A stretch of 64,000 nucleotides of DNA from Isoptericola croceus (GTDB taxonomy: Bacteria > Actinomycetota > Actinomycetes > Actinomycetales > Cellulomonadaceae), in contig NZ_JARLLG010000001.1 of the NCBI RefSeq assembly GCF_029382255.1, positions 496,001-560,000 of the forward strand, in the 5' to 3' direction. The translations under genes were made by a program, and so were the position numbers. The notes under the pieces were generated by a model. That model was given only the letters and a program-made list of their open reading frames with translations. It had not been told where the DNA came from and did not search any database. Position 1 is the first letter of the stretch. Each line of letters begins with the position of its first letter. Shown here in pieces: positions 1 through 8,397 of the stretch.

Positions 1-31
1 CGGTACGTCCGTCCATCGAAGGAGCTGGAAC

Positions 32-1018
32 ATGTCCACCACCCACCGCCGGCCCGCTGTGCTCGCCGGAGCCGCCGCTGCCCTGCTCGTGCTCGCTGCC
101 TGCAGCACCGACACCGCCGCCGGGAACTCCCCGGGCGGCGACGGGGACACCCCGTACGTCGCCCTCGTCTCGAAGGGTTTCCAGCACCAGTTCTGGCAGG
201 CCGTCAAGCAGGGGGCCGACGACGCGGCCACCGAGCACGGCGTCCAGGTCACGTTCGAGGGCCCGGAGACCGAGACCGAGGTGGAGGAGCAGCTCACCAT
301 GCTGCAGACCGCCCTCGACAAGAACCCCGACGCCATCGGGTTCGCGGCGCTGGACTCCGAGGCGTCCGTCCCGCTCATGGCCGAGGCGCAGAGCCGCGGC
401 GTGCCGGTGGTGGCGTTCGACTCGGGCGTCGACTCCGACGTACCGGTCACCACCGTGTCCACCGACAACACGGCGGCCGCGGCCGAGGCCGCCGTGCACA
501 TGATCGAGCTGACCGGCGGGTCGGGGAAGATCGCCGTGCTCGGCCACGACCAGACGTCCCAGACGGGGCAGCAGCGCGTCACCGGGTTCGTCGACCACAT
601 CGAGGCGCAGGCCCCGGACCTCGAGATCGTCAGCGTGCAGTACGCCGGGGGCGACCAGCTGAAGTCCGCCGACGCCGCCAAGTCGATCCTGCAGGCCAAC
701 CCCGACCTGGTCGGCATCTACGGCACGAACGAGGGCGCCGCGACCGGCGTGGTCAAGGCAGTCGTGGAGCTCGGCCGCGCCGGGGAGCTCACGGTCATCG
801 GCTTCGACTCCGGCAAGGCGCAGACCGACGCGATCCGCGACGGCCTGATGGCCGGTGCCATCACGCAGAACCCGGTGGGCATCGGCTACGAGACGGTGGC
901 GGCCGCCGTGGCCGCGATGAACGGCGAGGACGTCCCCGCCGTCGTCGACTCCGGCTTCTACTGGTACGACGCCAAGAACATCGACGACGAGGAGATCGCG
1001 GCCGTGCTGTACGAGTGA
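32..1018 (+). CDS. Sugar ABC transporter substrate-binding lipoprotein (ribose/galactose type)
   Basis: A 328-residue secreted binding protein. Residues 1-24 form a lipoprotein signal with lipobox LAAC, so Cys24 would be lipidated and the protein anchored outside the membrane. The rest resembles a periplasmic-binding-protein type 1 (Peripla_BP_4) fold, with motifs such as AFDSGVDSDVPVTTVSTDN and VIGFDSG typical of ribose/xylose/fucose-type CUT2 binding proteins. GAAGGAG at 18-24 is a good ribosome site for this ATG. Permease and ATPase genes would be expected upstream, outside the window. The L-fuconate dehydratase just downstream on the other strand suggests, by inference only, an L-fucose-like ligand. 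Confidence is high for the family and low for the sugar. Confidence 0.9.
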   Translation: MSTTHRRPAVLAGAAAALLVLAACSTDTAAGNSPGGDGDTPYVALVSKGFQHQFWQAVKQGADDAATEHGVQVTFEGPETETEVEEQLTMLQTALDKNPDAIGFAALDSEASVPLMAEAQSRGVPVVAFDSGVDSDVPVTTVSTDNTAAAAEAAVHMIELTGGSGKIAVLGHDQTSQTGQQRVTGFVDHIEAQAPDLEIVSVQYAGGDQLKSADAAKSILQANPDLVGIYGTNEGAATGVVKAVVELGRAGELTVIGFDSGKAQTDAIRDGLMAGAITQNPVGIGYETVAAAVAAMNGEDVPAVVDSGFYWYDAKNIDDEEIAAVLYE

Positions 1019-1027
1019 CGACGCCGC

Positions 1028-1061
1028 GAGCCTCCTCACCGGTCAGCCGGTGGGGAGGCTC
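1028..1061. terminator. Bidirectional terminator hairpin between convergent genes
   Basis: A 15-bp stem (GAGCCTCC/GGAGGCTC outer part, one mismatch inside) with a 4-nt loop lies just after the binding-protein gene. It overlaps the last codons of the convergent GntR gene. No U-tract is evident, as is common in actinobacteria. Confidence 0.65.
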
Positions 1062-1726
1062 TCCTCGACCGTGAGCAGGTGCGCGGCCATGTGGGTGCGG
1101 GCGCGGTCGGGGTCGCGGTCCGCGAGGGCGCGCCAGATCGCCTCGTGGTCGGCGTGCGCGCGCTCCTCCGCGCCGGACTGCCGTTGGCCGCGCAGCAGGC
1201 GCTCCCGGACGGTGCGGCTCGCCAGGGTCTCGGTGAGTGCGGCGATCACCGGGTTGCCGCTGTGCGCGGCGACGATCCGGTGGAAGGCGATGTCGGCCTC
1301 GATGAACCGGTCGTGGTCCACCGGTGCCTGCGCGAGCAGGGCCGGGACGCCGTCGAGCACCGTGCGCGACTCCGCCAGACCCTCGTCGGTGATGCGCAGC
1401 GCGGCCTGTGCCGCGGCCTCCGTCTCGAGGATCCTGCGCACCTGGTGGAACGGGCGGGCGCTGGAGTCGCCCTGCAGCTCGACGACGAACCCCATCGGGG
1501 CGAGGAGCCGGCCGGGATCCAGGCTCGTGACGTAGGTGCCGTCACCCTGGCGGGTGTGGACGATCCCGAGGATCGACAGGGCGCGCACCCCCTCGCGCAA
1601 CGAGCCGCGCGACACCCCCAGGGCCTCGGCCAGCTCGTTCTCGACGGGCAGCCGGTCACCCGGGCTGAGCTCACCGGCCAGGATCATCCGCTTGATGCCG
1701 TCGACGACCTCGTCCGTGCGTGACAT
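1043..1726 (-). CDS. FadR/GntR-family transcriptional regulator (FCD domain)
   Basis: A 227-residue regulator. Residues 1-70 form a winged helix-turn-helix of GntR type (LPVENELAEALGVSRGSLREG, then HTRQGDGTYV). About residues 90-220 form the all-helical FCD effector domain, with HRIVAAHSGNP and the closing H(A)AHL segment typical of metal/acid-sensing FadR proteins. It lies 15 bp downstream of the L-fuconate dehydratase gene on the same strand, so the two are probably one operon. The palindrome over the operon promoter (3117-3139) is a good candidate for autoregulation. The effector is probably a sugar acid or its keto product; this is inferred from context. Confidence 0.88.
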   Translation of the reverse strand: MSRTDEVVDGIKRMILAGELSPGDRLPVENELAEALGVSRGSLREGVRALSILGIVHTRQGDGTYVTSLDPGRLLAPMGFVVELQGDSSARPFHQVRRILETEAAAQAALRITDEGLAESRTVLDGVPALLAQAPVDHDRFIEADIAFHRIVAAHSGNPVIAALTETLASRTVRERLLRGQRQSGAEERAHADHEAIWRALADRDPDRARTHMAAHLLTVEESLPTG

Positions 1727-1741
1727 GTCGGTCAGTATCGC

Positions 1742-3109
1742 TCACGCGACCGCGGGCCGGGCCGGGCTCTGCGCGGAGATCGCGCCGTCGTCGACCCAGA
1801 ACGCCCCGTCGGGGAACCGGAACCGCGCCACGGACTCCGGGTGCATCTGCGTGGAGTACCCGGGACGGTGGGGCAGCACGTACCCGGTGCCGGCGCCGGT
1901 GTCGGCGACGACGCAGGGGTCGGTGAAGTGCTCGTGCAGGTGGTCGACGTACTCGGTCACCCGGTCGGCCAGCGAGCCCGAGACGGCGACGTAGTCGAGC
2001 ACGGAGACGTGCTGCACCATCTCGCACAACCCGACGCCGCCGGCGTGCGGGCAGACGGGGACGTCGAACTTCTGGGCGAGCAGCAGCACGGCGAGGATCT
2101 CGTTGATGCTGGCCAGGCGTCCGGTGTCGAGCTGGCAGAAGTCGATCGCCTCGGCCTGGAAGAGCTGCTTGAACATCACGCGGTTGTGGCAGTGCTCGCC
2201 CGTGGCGACCCCGACCGGGGCCACGGCACGGCGCACCGCGGCATGGCCGAGCACGTCGTCGGGGGACGTGGGCTCCTCGATCCACAGGGGGTCGAAGCGG
2301 GCGAGCGCACGGGTCCAGGCGATGGCCTGCGGGACGTCCCACACCTGGTTGGCGTCGATCATGAGCCGTCGGTCGGGGCCGATGACGTCGCGGGCGACCG
2401 TGAGGCGGCGGACGTCGTCGTCGAGGTTCGCCCCCACCTTGAGCTTGACGTGCCCGTACCCGGCGTCGACGGCCTCCTGGCAGAGGCGACGCAGCTTGGC
2501 GTCGTCGTAGCCGAGCCACCCGGCCGACGTGGTGTAGACCGGGTAGCCGTCGCGTTCGAGGTGGGCGATGCGCTCGGCCTTGCCGGGCTGCTGGGCACGG
2601 AGGATCTCGATCGCCTCCTCGCGCGTGAGGGCGTCGGAGAGGTAGCGCAGGTCGGCGACGTCGACGAGCTGCTCCGGGGTGTAGTCGGCCAGCAGCCGCC
2701 ACAGGGGTTTGCCCGCCCGGCGGGCGACGAGGTCCCACGTGGCGTTGAGCACGGCGGCCAGGGAGAGGTGGACCACGCCCTTCTCCGGGCCGAGCCACCG
2801 CATCTGGCTGTCGCCGGACAGGTCGCGGTACAGGGCGCCCATGTCGGCCGCGAGGTCGTCGATGTCGCGGCCCACGAGCCGCTGGGCCTGCTGGCGTGCC
2901 GCCTCGACGACGAGGTCGGTGCCGCGACCGATGGTGAAGGTGAGCCCGTAGCCGCCCAGCGGTGCGCCGGTGGCGTCCGCGGCGTCGGTGCGCAGCTCGA
3001 CGTAGGCCGCGGAGTAGTCGGCGTCGACGTTCATGGCGTCCGAGCCGTCGGCCGTCCGCGATGTCGGGAAGCGGACGTCGATGACCTCGACTCCGGTGAT
3101 GACCGCCAT
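1742..3109 (-). CDS. L-fuconate dehydratase (enolase superfamily)
   Basis: A 455-residue cytoplasmic protein that would dehydrate L-fuconate to 2-keto-3-deoxy-L-fuconate in oxidative fucose breakdown. The N-terminus ([16 protein letters not shown]...DGSDAMN) is characteristic of the L-fuconate dehydratase subgroup. Enolase-superfamily residues are visible: KxK at Lys222/Lys224, metal ligands Asp252 (IDANQ), Glu278 (IEEP) and Glu305 (GEHCHN), and the His base at 355 (PHAGGVG). The length matches the family. It is the first gene of an operon with the GntR regulator. A promoter and operator palindrome lie immediately upstream, and AGAGGAG provides the ribosome site. A related acid-sugar dehydratase is the alternative, but the subgroup match is strong. 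Confidence 0.88.
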   Translation of the reverse strand: MAVITGVEVIDVRFPTSRTADGSDAMNVDADYSAAYVELRTDAADATGAPLGGYGLTFTIGRGTDLVVEAARQQAQRLVGRDIDDLAADMGALYRDLSGDSQMRWLGPEKGVVHLSLAAVLNATWDLVARRAGKPLWRLLADYTPEQLVDVADLRYLSDALTREEAIEILRAQQPGKAERIAHLERDGYPVYTTSAGWLGYDDAKLRRLCQEAVDAGYGHVKLKVGANLDDDVRRLTVARDVIGPDRRLMIDANQVWDVPQAIAWTRALARFDPLWIEEPTSPDDVLGHAAVRRAVAPVGVATGEHCHNRVMFKQLFQAEAIDFCQLDTGRLASINEILAVLLLAQKFDVPVCPHAGGVGLCEMVQHVSVLDYVAVSGSLADRVTEYVDHLHEHFTDPCVVADTGAGTGYVLPHRPGYSTQMHPESVARFRFPDGAFWVDDGAISAQSPARPAVA

Positions 3110-3116
3110 GTCACTC

Positions 3117-3167
3117 CTCTAATCGTCGGATGATTAGAGCCTATGGCGTGGTGAGCGGCCCGGTCAA
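3117..3167 (-). promoter_or_regulatory. Promoter plus GntR-type operator of the fuconate dehydratase operon
   Basis: On the minus strand, TTGACC (3162-3167) and TAGGCT (3138-3143) form a sigma70-like promoter with 18-bp spacing. Directly after the -10 box is a 23-bp palindrome at 3117-3139 (arms CTCTAATC/GATTAGAG, 10 of 11 base pairs matching around a central G). It covers the likely start of transcription and the ribosome site. This layout suits simple repression by the FadR-type regulator encoded in the operon. Confidence 0.72.
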
Positions 3168-3212
3168 CCCGGCGGATAGGCTGTGGAGTAGGAGAGAGAT
3201 CGAATGACTGGC

Positions 3213-3311
3213 TCAGTCGGGCGAGCGCCTGGCCGCTCCGACGGCGGCGCGCAACCGGTGGGCGAACCCCAGGGCGTTCGCCATCCTCGTGTCGAGCACC
3301 GCGCCGCTCAT
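3213..3311 (-). CDS. Possible 32-residue ORF coupled to the HAD gene
   Basis: A short reading frame (starting MSGAVLDTRMANALG) overlaps the HAD stop codon as ATGA and ends at 3213. I recognise no family. The coupling and the amphipathic Arg/Ala-rich composition are all that supports it. It may be a leftover of a longer gene or chance. The 3140-3307 gap otherwise holds only the fuconate dehydratase promoter. Confidence 0.2.
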   Translation of the reverse strand: MSGAVLDTRMANALGFAHRLRAAVGAARRSPD

Positions 3312-4000
3312 GCGGACTGCTCCGCGGTGGCCCCCAGCCGGGCCAGTACCGCGCCCGCGAGCCCTGCGACGTCGTCGAGCAGCCCGACGGCGCCCGCCGC
3401 CTCGAGCTCCCCGGGGGCCGCGTAGCCCCAGGACACGCCCAGGCAGTCGATGCCGTGCGCCGCAGCGCCGTGCACGTCGTGCTCCCGATCGCCGACCATG
3501 AGCACCGGGCCGTCGGCCGGTGTCACCGGGGAGTGCCGGCCGAGCGTGGCGAGCGCCTTGGCGATCACGTCCGCCTTGGTCGAGGCCGCCTCGTCGCGCG
3601 GTGCGCCGAACACCTCGTCGAGCAGCCCGGTGAGGCCGAAGTGGTCGCAGATCGGCCGCGCGTAGACCTCGGGCTTGCTGGTCGCGACGGCCAGGGTGCA
3701 CCCGGCAGCGCGCAGCGCGCGCAGTGCCGCCGGGACGCCGTCGAACACCGCGTTGTCGAACATGCCCCCGGTGGTGAACGCCGCACGGTAGGCCGCGACC
3801 GCCTCGCCGACCCGCTCGGGCGGTACGCCGTGGGCGGGGAACGAGTCGGTGATCGGCGGGCCGACGAACGAGCGCAACGTCGCGTCGTCGGGCACCGGGA
3901 TCCCGAGCGTGCGGTAGGCGTCGGCGACCTTCGCGGTGATGCCGGGGGCGGAGTCCATGAGGGTGCCGTCGAGGTCGAGCAGGACGAGGGGTGTGGTCAC
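3308..4000 (-). CDS. HAD-family hydrolase (phosphoglycolate phosphatase-like)
   Basis: A 230-residue haloacid dehalogenase-type phosphatase. Motif I LLDLDGTLMDS carries the nucleophile Asp9 and acid/base Asp11. Motif II is VATSKPE near residue 108, and motif IV is MVGDREHDVHGA. The helical cap after motif I (residues about 18-85, with FVGPPITDSF) is the C1 cap seen in Gph/PgmB-type enzymes, whose natural substrates are small phosphorylated metabolites. It starts with GTG and follows the SDR gene by 22 bp, so it probably belongs to the iclR-SDR-HAD transcription unit. The substrate cannot be read from sequence. Confidence 0.85.
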   Translation of the reverse strand: MTTPLVLLDLDGTLMDSAPGITAKVADAYRTLGIPVPDDATLRSFVGPPITDSFPAHGVPPERVGEAVAAYRAAFTTGGMFDNAVFDGVPAALRALRAAGCTLAVATSKPEVYARPICDHFGLTGLLDEVFGAPRDEAASTKADVIAKALATLGRHSPVTPADGPVLMVGDREHDVHGAAAHGIDCLGVSWGYAAPGELEAAGAVGLLDDVAGLAGAVLARLGATAEQSA

Positions 4001-4022
4001 CGCGCCAGGCTACGCGGCGCGG

Positions 4023-5027
4023 TCAGATCGCCCGGGCGTGCTCCACAAGCCGGTCGAAGCCTGCGTCCAGCGTCGGGTCGGTCAGCTGCGCGTCCGGGTG
4101 CGCGTCGTACCAGGCGATCTGCTCGTGGGCGCCCTGGTCGTAGGTGATCGTGGTGCCGAACTCCGGGACGAGCGCCTGGAGCTTGGCGCAGTCGAAGAGC
4201 ATGGAGTGGGCCTTGTCGCCGAGCAGTCCGTCGCCGACGTCGGGCAGCACGGCCGCGATCGTCTCGGAGGGGACGTGCACGATCTCCGGGTCGGGGACGC
4301 CTGCCGCGGCGCCGAGCCACGTGTACACCTGGTTCCAGGTGGGGGCGTGGGTGCCCATGATCTGGAAGGTGTCGCCCACGGCGTGCGGGTGGCCGAGCAG
4401 GCCCGTGAACCCGACGGCGAAGTCCTCGGTGTGCGTCAGCGTCCACAGGCTCGTCCCGTCGCCATGCACGACGACGGGCTTGCCCGCGCGCATCCGGGCG
4501 ACGTCGGTCCAGGCCCCGGTCGTGGGGATCAGGGTGCGGTCGTAGGTGTGGCTGGGGCGCACGATCGTGGCCGGGAAGGCCTCCTCCCGGTGGGCGCGGA
4601 CCAGCAGGTCCTCACCGGCGATCTTGTCGCGGGAGTACTGCCAGAACGGGTTGCGCAGCGGCGTCGACTCGGTCACCGGCAGGCGGGAGGGAGGGGTCTG
4701 GTAGGCCGAGGCCGACGAGATGAACACGTACTGGCCGGTGCGCCCCGTGAACCGCTCGATGTCGCGGGCCACGTGGTCGGGGGAGAAGGCGCGGAACTGG
4801 GCGACGACGTCGAAGTCGCGCCCGGCCAGGGCGTCGTCCACCGCGGCGTCGTCGGCGACGTCCGCGACGAGTGTCTCGACGGCGTCGGGCAGCGGGCGGG
4901 TCGTGGACCGACCGCGGTTGAGGACGGTGACGCGGTGGCCCTGGGTCACCGCGCGGGTCACGGCCGCGGCGCTGATGACGCCGGAGCCGCCGATGAACAA
5001 CAGGTCGAGCGGGTGGTGGGTGCGCAT
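4023..5027 (-). CDS. NAD-dependent epimerase/dehydratase-family (extended SDR) protein
   Basis: A 334-residue Rossmann-fold protein. The nucleotide-binding motif is GGSGVIS at residues 13-19, slightly off the usual GxxGxxG. VFISSASAYQ follows near residue 101. The catalytic YxxxK is Tyr131-Lys135 (YSRDK), and VRPSHTYD is the usual post-catalytic segment. It resembles the atypical extended SDRs annotated as NAD-dependent epimerases in carbohydrate loci. It sits 12 bp after iclR and before the HAD gene, divergent from the KDG module, so a role in uronic-acid or pectin-sugar metabolism is plausible but inferred. Confidence 0.8.
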   Translation of the reverse strand: MRTHHPLDLLFIGGSGVISAAAVTRAVTQGHRVTVLNRGRSTTRPLPDAVETLVADVADDAAVDDALAGRDFDVVAQFRAFSPDHVARDIERFTGRTGQYVFISSASAYQTPPSRLPVTESTPLRNPFWQYSRDKIAGEDLLVRAHREEAFPATIVRPSHTYDRTLIPTTGAWTDVARMRAGKPVVVHGDGTSLWTLTHTEDFAVGFTGLLGHPHAVGDTFQIMGTHAPTWNQVYTWLGAAAGVPDPEIVHVPSETIAAVLPDVGDGLLGDKAHSMLFDCAKLQALVPEFGTTITYDQGAHEQIAWYDAHPDAQLTDPTLDAGFDRLVEHARAI

Positions 5028-5039
5028 GGGGCCATGCTG

Positions 5040-5822
5040 CTATGTCGTCGCGGGTACGGCGAGCGTCAGCCCTTCCGGGAGGTGGGCGGGGAGGGTCTCG
5101 ACGAGTGCCGCGACCCGCTCGGCGCGGGCCGCGCCGGTCATCCGTTCCACGGGCGCGGTGATGGAGACGGCCGCGAGGGGCCGGCCGGCGCGCAGCACGG
5201 CGACGGCCGCGCAGGCGATCCCGGTCTCGTTCTCCTCGGTCTCGGTGGCGACGCCGGTGCGGTGGGCCTCGGCGACCGCCTCCCGGAGCCGGTCGGTCGT
5301 GGTCTGCGGCGTGACGTACGCGGCGAGGGCCTCTGCCTCGTCCGGTGCGCCGCCGTCGGGCCGTGCGCGCAAGGGGCCGGCGGCCAGCAGCGCACGGCCG
5401 AGGGCGGTCGTCGCGGCCGGGCGGCGGCGTCCGACGGCGGACCACACGCGGACGGCGCGCTGCGGCTCGACCTTCTCCAGGTAGACAACCTCTCGGCCGG
5501 CGAGGACGCCGAGATGGACCAGCTCGTCGATCTCGTCCCGCAGCGCCTCGAGGGCCGGGCGCAGCAGGGCGGGCAGGTTCTCCTCGGCCAGGAAGGCGCT
5601 GCCGAGCGCGAGCACGGCGGGCCCGAGCCGGTAGGTGCCGTCGGCGGCCTGCTCGGCGTAGCCGCGGTGGCGCAGCGCCGCGAGGGTGCGGTGCAGCGTG
5701 GACTTGTTGGCGCCGACCTCCACCGAGAGGTCCGCGAGGGAGGTTCCGCCGGCGCCGGCGCGGCCGAGCGCGTCGAGGGTGAGCAGCGCCTTGTCGACGC
5801 TGCCGAGCGGGCTGGGGTCCAT
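5040..5822 (-). CDS. IclR-family transcriptional regulator, probable KDG-pathway repressor
   Basis: A 260-residue IclR protein. Residues about 8-65 form a winged HTH (TSLADLSVEVGANKSTLHRTLAALRHRGYA). Residues about 80-255 form the GAF-like effector domain, with TALGRALLA and an NETGIACAAVAVL segment typical of IclR ligand pockets. The gene is divergent from eda-kdgK with a 66-bp shared promoter region containing inverted repeats. This arrangement matches KdgR-type IclR regulators that sense KDG or KDPG. The match to KdgR itself is inferred from context rather than from a diagnostic motif. Confidence 0.88.
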   Translation of the reverse strand: MDPSPLGSVDKALLTLDALGRAGAGGTSLADLSVEVGANKSTLHRTLAALRHRGYAEQAADGTYRLGPAVLALGSAFLAEENLPALLRPALEALRDEIDELVHLGVLAGREVVYLEKVEPQRAVRVWSAVGRRRPAATTALGRALLAAGPLRARPDGGAPDEAEALAAYVTPQTTTDRLREAVAEAHRTGVATETEENETGIACAAVAVLRAGRPLAAVSITAPVERMTGAARAERVAALVETLPAHLPEGLTLAVPATT

Positions 5823-5841
5823 GGTCCGTCCTGTTATGGTA

Positions 5842-5868
5842 GTTCCGCAGTGAACAACTGGCGTTCAC
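5842..5868. promoter_or_regulatory. Candidate IclR operator between iclR and eda
   Basis: Two overlapping inverted repeats occupy the short divergent region: GTTC-N6-GAAC at 5842-5855 and GTGAAC-N7-GTTCAC at 5850-5868. They share the central GTGAAC half-site. GTTC/GAAC-type palindromes are what IclR dimers commonly bind, and the location would allow control of both directions. Confidence 0.6.
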
Positions 5869-5888
5869 CATAGCGAAACGGAGTGCAG

Positions 5889-6527
5889 ATGTCAGCCGGC
5901 GACACCCTGAAGTCCCTGGAGAGCCACCGCCTCGTCCCCGTCGTCGTGGTCGACGACGCCGAGCAGGGCAGCCGCCTCGCCGAGGCCCTCGTGGCCGGAG
6001 GCCTGCCCGTCGCGGAGATCACCCTGCGGACCGCCGGAGGCCTCGAGGCGATCCGTGCCGTCGCACGCGAGCACCCCGACGTCGTCGTGGGGGCCGGGAC
6101 CGTCGTCGCCGCGGACCAGGTGGACGCCGTCGTCGACGCCGGCGCGCGCTACGTCGTCTCGCCCGGCCTGTCGCGCGCCGTGGTCGAGCGGGCACAGCAC
6201 CACGGGGTCCCCGTGCTGCCCGGCGTCGCCACGCCCACCGAGATCATGACCGCGCTCGACCTCGGCGTCGAGACCGTCAAGCTCTTCCCCGCCTCCGTCG
6301 TCGGCGGGCCCGCCGCGCTCAAGGCGTTCGCCGCACCCTTCGGCAACCTGCGGTTCGTCCCGACCGGGGGCGTGAGCGCCGCCAACCTGCCCGACTACCT
6401 GGCGCTGAAGCCCGTGCTCGCCGTCGGCGGCTCCTGGATGGTCGCCAAGAACCTCGTCGATGCCGGCGACTGGGCCGAGATCACCCGCCTCACTGCCGAG
6501 GCCGTCGCTCTTGTGGAGGAGAACTGA
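5889..6527 (+). CDS. eda: KDPG aldolase (2-dehydro-3-deoxyphosphogluconate aldolase)
   Basis: A 212-residue class I aldolase that splits KDPG into pyruvate and glyceraldehyde 3-phosphate. Glu43 in VAEITLRT and the Schiff-base Lys131 in TVKLFPAS are in their family positions. VGAGTV and the GGV phosphate loop (VPTGGVSAAN) are also present. ATG at 5889 is preferred over the GTG two codons earlier because the ACGGAG ribosome site (5878-5883) is then correctly spaced. The stop codon overlaps the kdgK start by one base. With kdgK it forms the lower end of uronate and pectin breakdown. Confidence 0.93.
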   Translation: MSAGDTLKSLESHRLVPVVVVDDAEQGSRLAEALVAGGLPVAEITLRTAGGLEAIRAVAREHPDVVVGAGTVVAADQVDAVVDAGARYVVSPGLSRAVVERAQHHGVPVLPGVATPTEIMTALDLGVETVKLFPASVVGGPAALKAFAAPFGNLRFVPTGGVSAANLPDYLALKPVLAVGGSWMVAKNLVDAGDWAEITRLTAEAVALVEEN

Positions 6528-7633
6528 TGAGCAACCCGTCCATCACCACCCGACCCGCCGCGGACTGCCGGTACGACGCCGTCGCGCTCGGCGAGGTCAT
6601 GCTGCGCCTCGACCCGGGCGACCGCCGCATCCGCACCGCCCGCAGCTTCGACGTCTGGGAGGGCGGCGGCGAGTACAACGTGGCGCGCGGCCTGCGGCGC
6701 TGCTTCGGCCTGCGCGGCGCGATCGTCACGGCGCTCGCGGACAACGAGGTCGGCCGCCTCGTCGAGGACTTCATGCTCACCGGAGGTCTCGACACCTCCT
6801 GGGTGCAGTGGCGCGACTTCGACGGCATCGGGCGCAGCGTGCGCAACGGGCTCAACTTCACCGAGCGCGGGTTCGGCGTGCGCGGCGCCATCGGGGCCAG
6901 CGACCGAGGCCACACGGCGATCTCCCAGATGCAGCCCGACGACGTGGACTGGGACGCGCTGTTCGGCTCCGGCGTGCGCTGGCTGCACACGGGCGGCATC
7001 TTCGCGGCGCTGTCCGAGTCGACCGCCGACGTCGCCGAGGCGGCGATGTCCGCCGCGCGGCGGCACGGCACCGTCGTGTCGTACGACCTCAACTACCGCC
7101 CCTCGCTGTGGAAGGACATCGGCGGCGTCGAGCGGGCGCGCGAGGTCAACCGCCGCCTCGCCCACCACGTCGACGTGATGATCGGCAACGAGGAGGACTT
7201 CACGGCATCGCTCGGGTTCGAGGTCGAGGGCGTCGACGAGAGCCTGACCGACCTCGACACCGGGGCGTTCCGGGCCATGATCGGCACCGCCGCCGAGGCC
7301 TACCCGAACTTCCAGGTGATCGCCACGACGCTGCGCGGCGTGAAGTCGGCCTCCGTGAACGACTGGGGCGCCATCGCCTGGTCGCGCGCCGAGGGCTTCG
7401 TGGAGGCCACGCACCGCGCCGACCTGGAGATCTTCGACCGCGTCGGCGGGGGTGACTCCTTCGCTTCGGGCCTGGCCTACGGGCTGATGGAGCTCGGTTC
7501 GCTCGCCGAGGCCGTCGAGTACGGTGCCGCGCACGGCGCGCTGGCGATGACGACCCCGGGGGACACGACGACGGCGACCCTCGCCGAGGTGGCCAAGCTC
7601 GCCTCGGGCGGCAGCGCCCGCGTCCAGCGCTGA
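6527..7633 (+). CDS. kdgK: PfkB-family sugar kinase, probable 2-keto-3-deoxygluconate kinase
   Basis: A 368-residue ribokinase/PfkB kinase. LGEVMLRL starts the fold. GGGEYNVARGL (residues 46-56) is the sugar-binding signature in the form common to KDG kinases. RVGGGDSFASG holds the catalytic Asp310 and anion hole. It starts on the last base of the eda stop codon, so the two are translationally coupled. That pairing is the main reason for assigning KDG rather than another sugar. It is slightly longer than typical KdgK (about 310-340), mostly from an N-terminal stretch and a mid-protein insertion near residue 240. Confidence 0.88.
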   Translation: MSNPSITTRPAADCRYDAVALGEVMLRLDPGDRRIRTARSFDVWEGGGEYNVARGLRRCFGLRGAIVTALADNEVGRLVEDFMLTGGLDTSWVQWRDFDGIGRSVRNGLNFTERGFGVRGAIGASDRGHTAISQMQPDDVDWDALFGSGVRWLHTGGIFAALSESTADVAEAAMSAARRHGTVVSYDLNYRPSLWKDIGGVERAREVNRRLAHHVDVMIGNEEDFTASLGFEVEGVDESLTDLDTGAFRAMIGTAAEAYPNFQVIATTLRGVKSASVNDWGAIAWSRAEGFVEATHRADLEIFDRVGGGDSFASGLAYGLMELGSLAEAVEYGAAHGALAMTTPGDTTTATLAEVAKLASGGSARVQR

Positions 7634-7638
7634 CCGCG

Positions 7639-7670
7639 CCTGCTGCCGAACGTCCGCGTTCGGCAGCAGG
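7639..7670 (+). terminator. Terminator hairpin after kdgK
   Basis: A perfect 14-bp stem (CCTGCTGCCGAACG and its complement) with a TCCG tetraloop begins 5 bp after the kdgK stop. No U-run follows. Confidence 0.7.
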
Positions 7671-7694
7671 AGGGGTGGTCCGGGAGTCAGTACC

Positions 7695-8387
7695 GTGGGC
7701 CCTGTGAACTCGACGGACGACAGAACCCCGGCCGGCGCGACGCGGGAGACGCCGGTGGCCCTCCGGCTGCTGGTCGTCGGAGTACTCCTGGCCTTCGCCG
7801 TGTCGCCGACCGCGGTGCTGGTGACCCTGCTCGGATTCGGCCCGGTCCCGGCTGCCTTCGGGACGCTCAGCGCGGTGTTCGTGGGGCCGGCGGTGTCGGC
7901 GGCCTTGTTCGCGCTGGGGGAGAAGGCCCGGGACGACGGCCTGTCGCCCGCCGCCGCGTTCGGACGCGGCTACCGGCTCAACGCCGCCGACGTGCTGAAG
8001 CTGTGGCTGCCGACGCTCCTGGTCCTCGCGGTGCTGGCGTTCACCGTGGCGGACGCCCTGGCCCAGGGTGCTCCCCCCTGGGCGATCGGGCTCGGCATGG
8101 GCCTCTTCCTGCTGGTGGTGCTGTGGCTCGTCCAGGCGACGGTGATCTCGTCCTTCTTCGCGTTCCGTGGGCGCGACGTCGCCCGGCTGGCCCTGTACTT
8201 CCTCGGACGGCTGCCCCGGGTGACGCTCGTCGTCCTGGTCACGCTGGTTCTCGCGGCCATGTTCGCCTGGCTGACCTCGGTGGCGCTGCTGGCCCTCCTC
8301 GGGGTGCTGTGGGTCGCCGTCCTGCTGCGCAGCGAGAAGCCGCTGCTGGCCGAGGTGCGGCTGCGGTTCGTGGAGGGCGCGGACTGA
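7695..8387 (+). CDS. DUF624-like (YesL-type) integral membrane protein
   Basis: A 230-residue hydrophobic protein with about five or six membrane segments. A polar loop between the first pairs (GPAVSAALFALGEKARDDG...FGRGYRLNAADVLKLW) matches the DUF624/YesL pattern of Gly-Pro-Ala followed by a charged loop. DUF624 proteins usually accompany carbohydrate ABC transporters, and their function is unknown. The GTG at 7695 has GGGAG at a suitable distance; GTG 7704 is an alternative. It stands alone between kdgK and a convergent exporter gene, so its partner is not evident. A second member of this family lies at 27342. Confidence 0.5.
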   Translation: MGPVNSTDDRTPAGATRETPVALRLLVVGVLLAFAVSPTAVLVTLLGFGPVPAAFGTLSAVFVGPAVSAALFALGEKARDDGLSPAAAFGRGYRLNAADVLKLWLPTLLVLAVLAFTVADALAQGAPPWAIGLGMGLFLLVVLWLVQATVISSFFAFRGRDVARLALYFLGRLPRVTLVVLVTLVLAAMFAWLTSVALLALLGVLWVAVLLRSEKPLLAEVRLRFVEGAD

Positions 8388-8397
8388 ACCCGCGTGC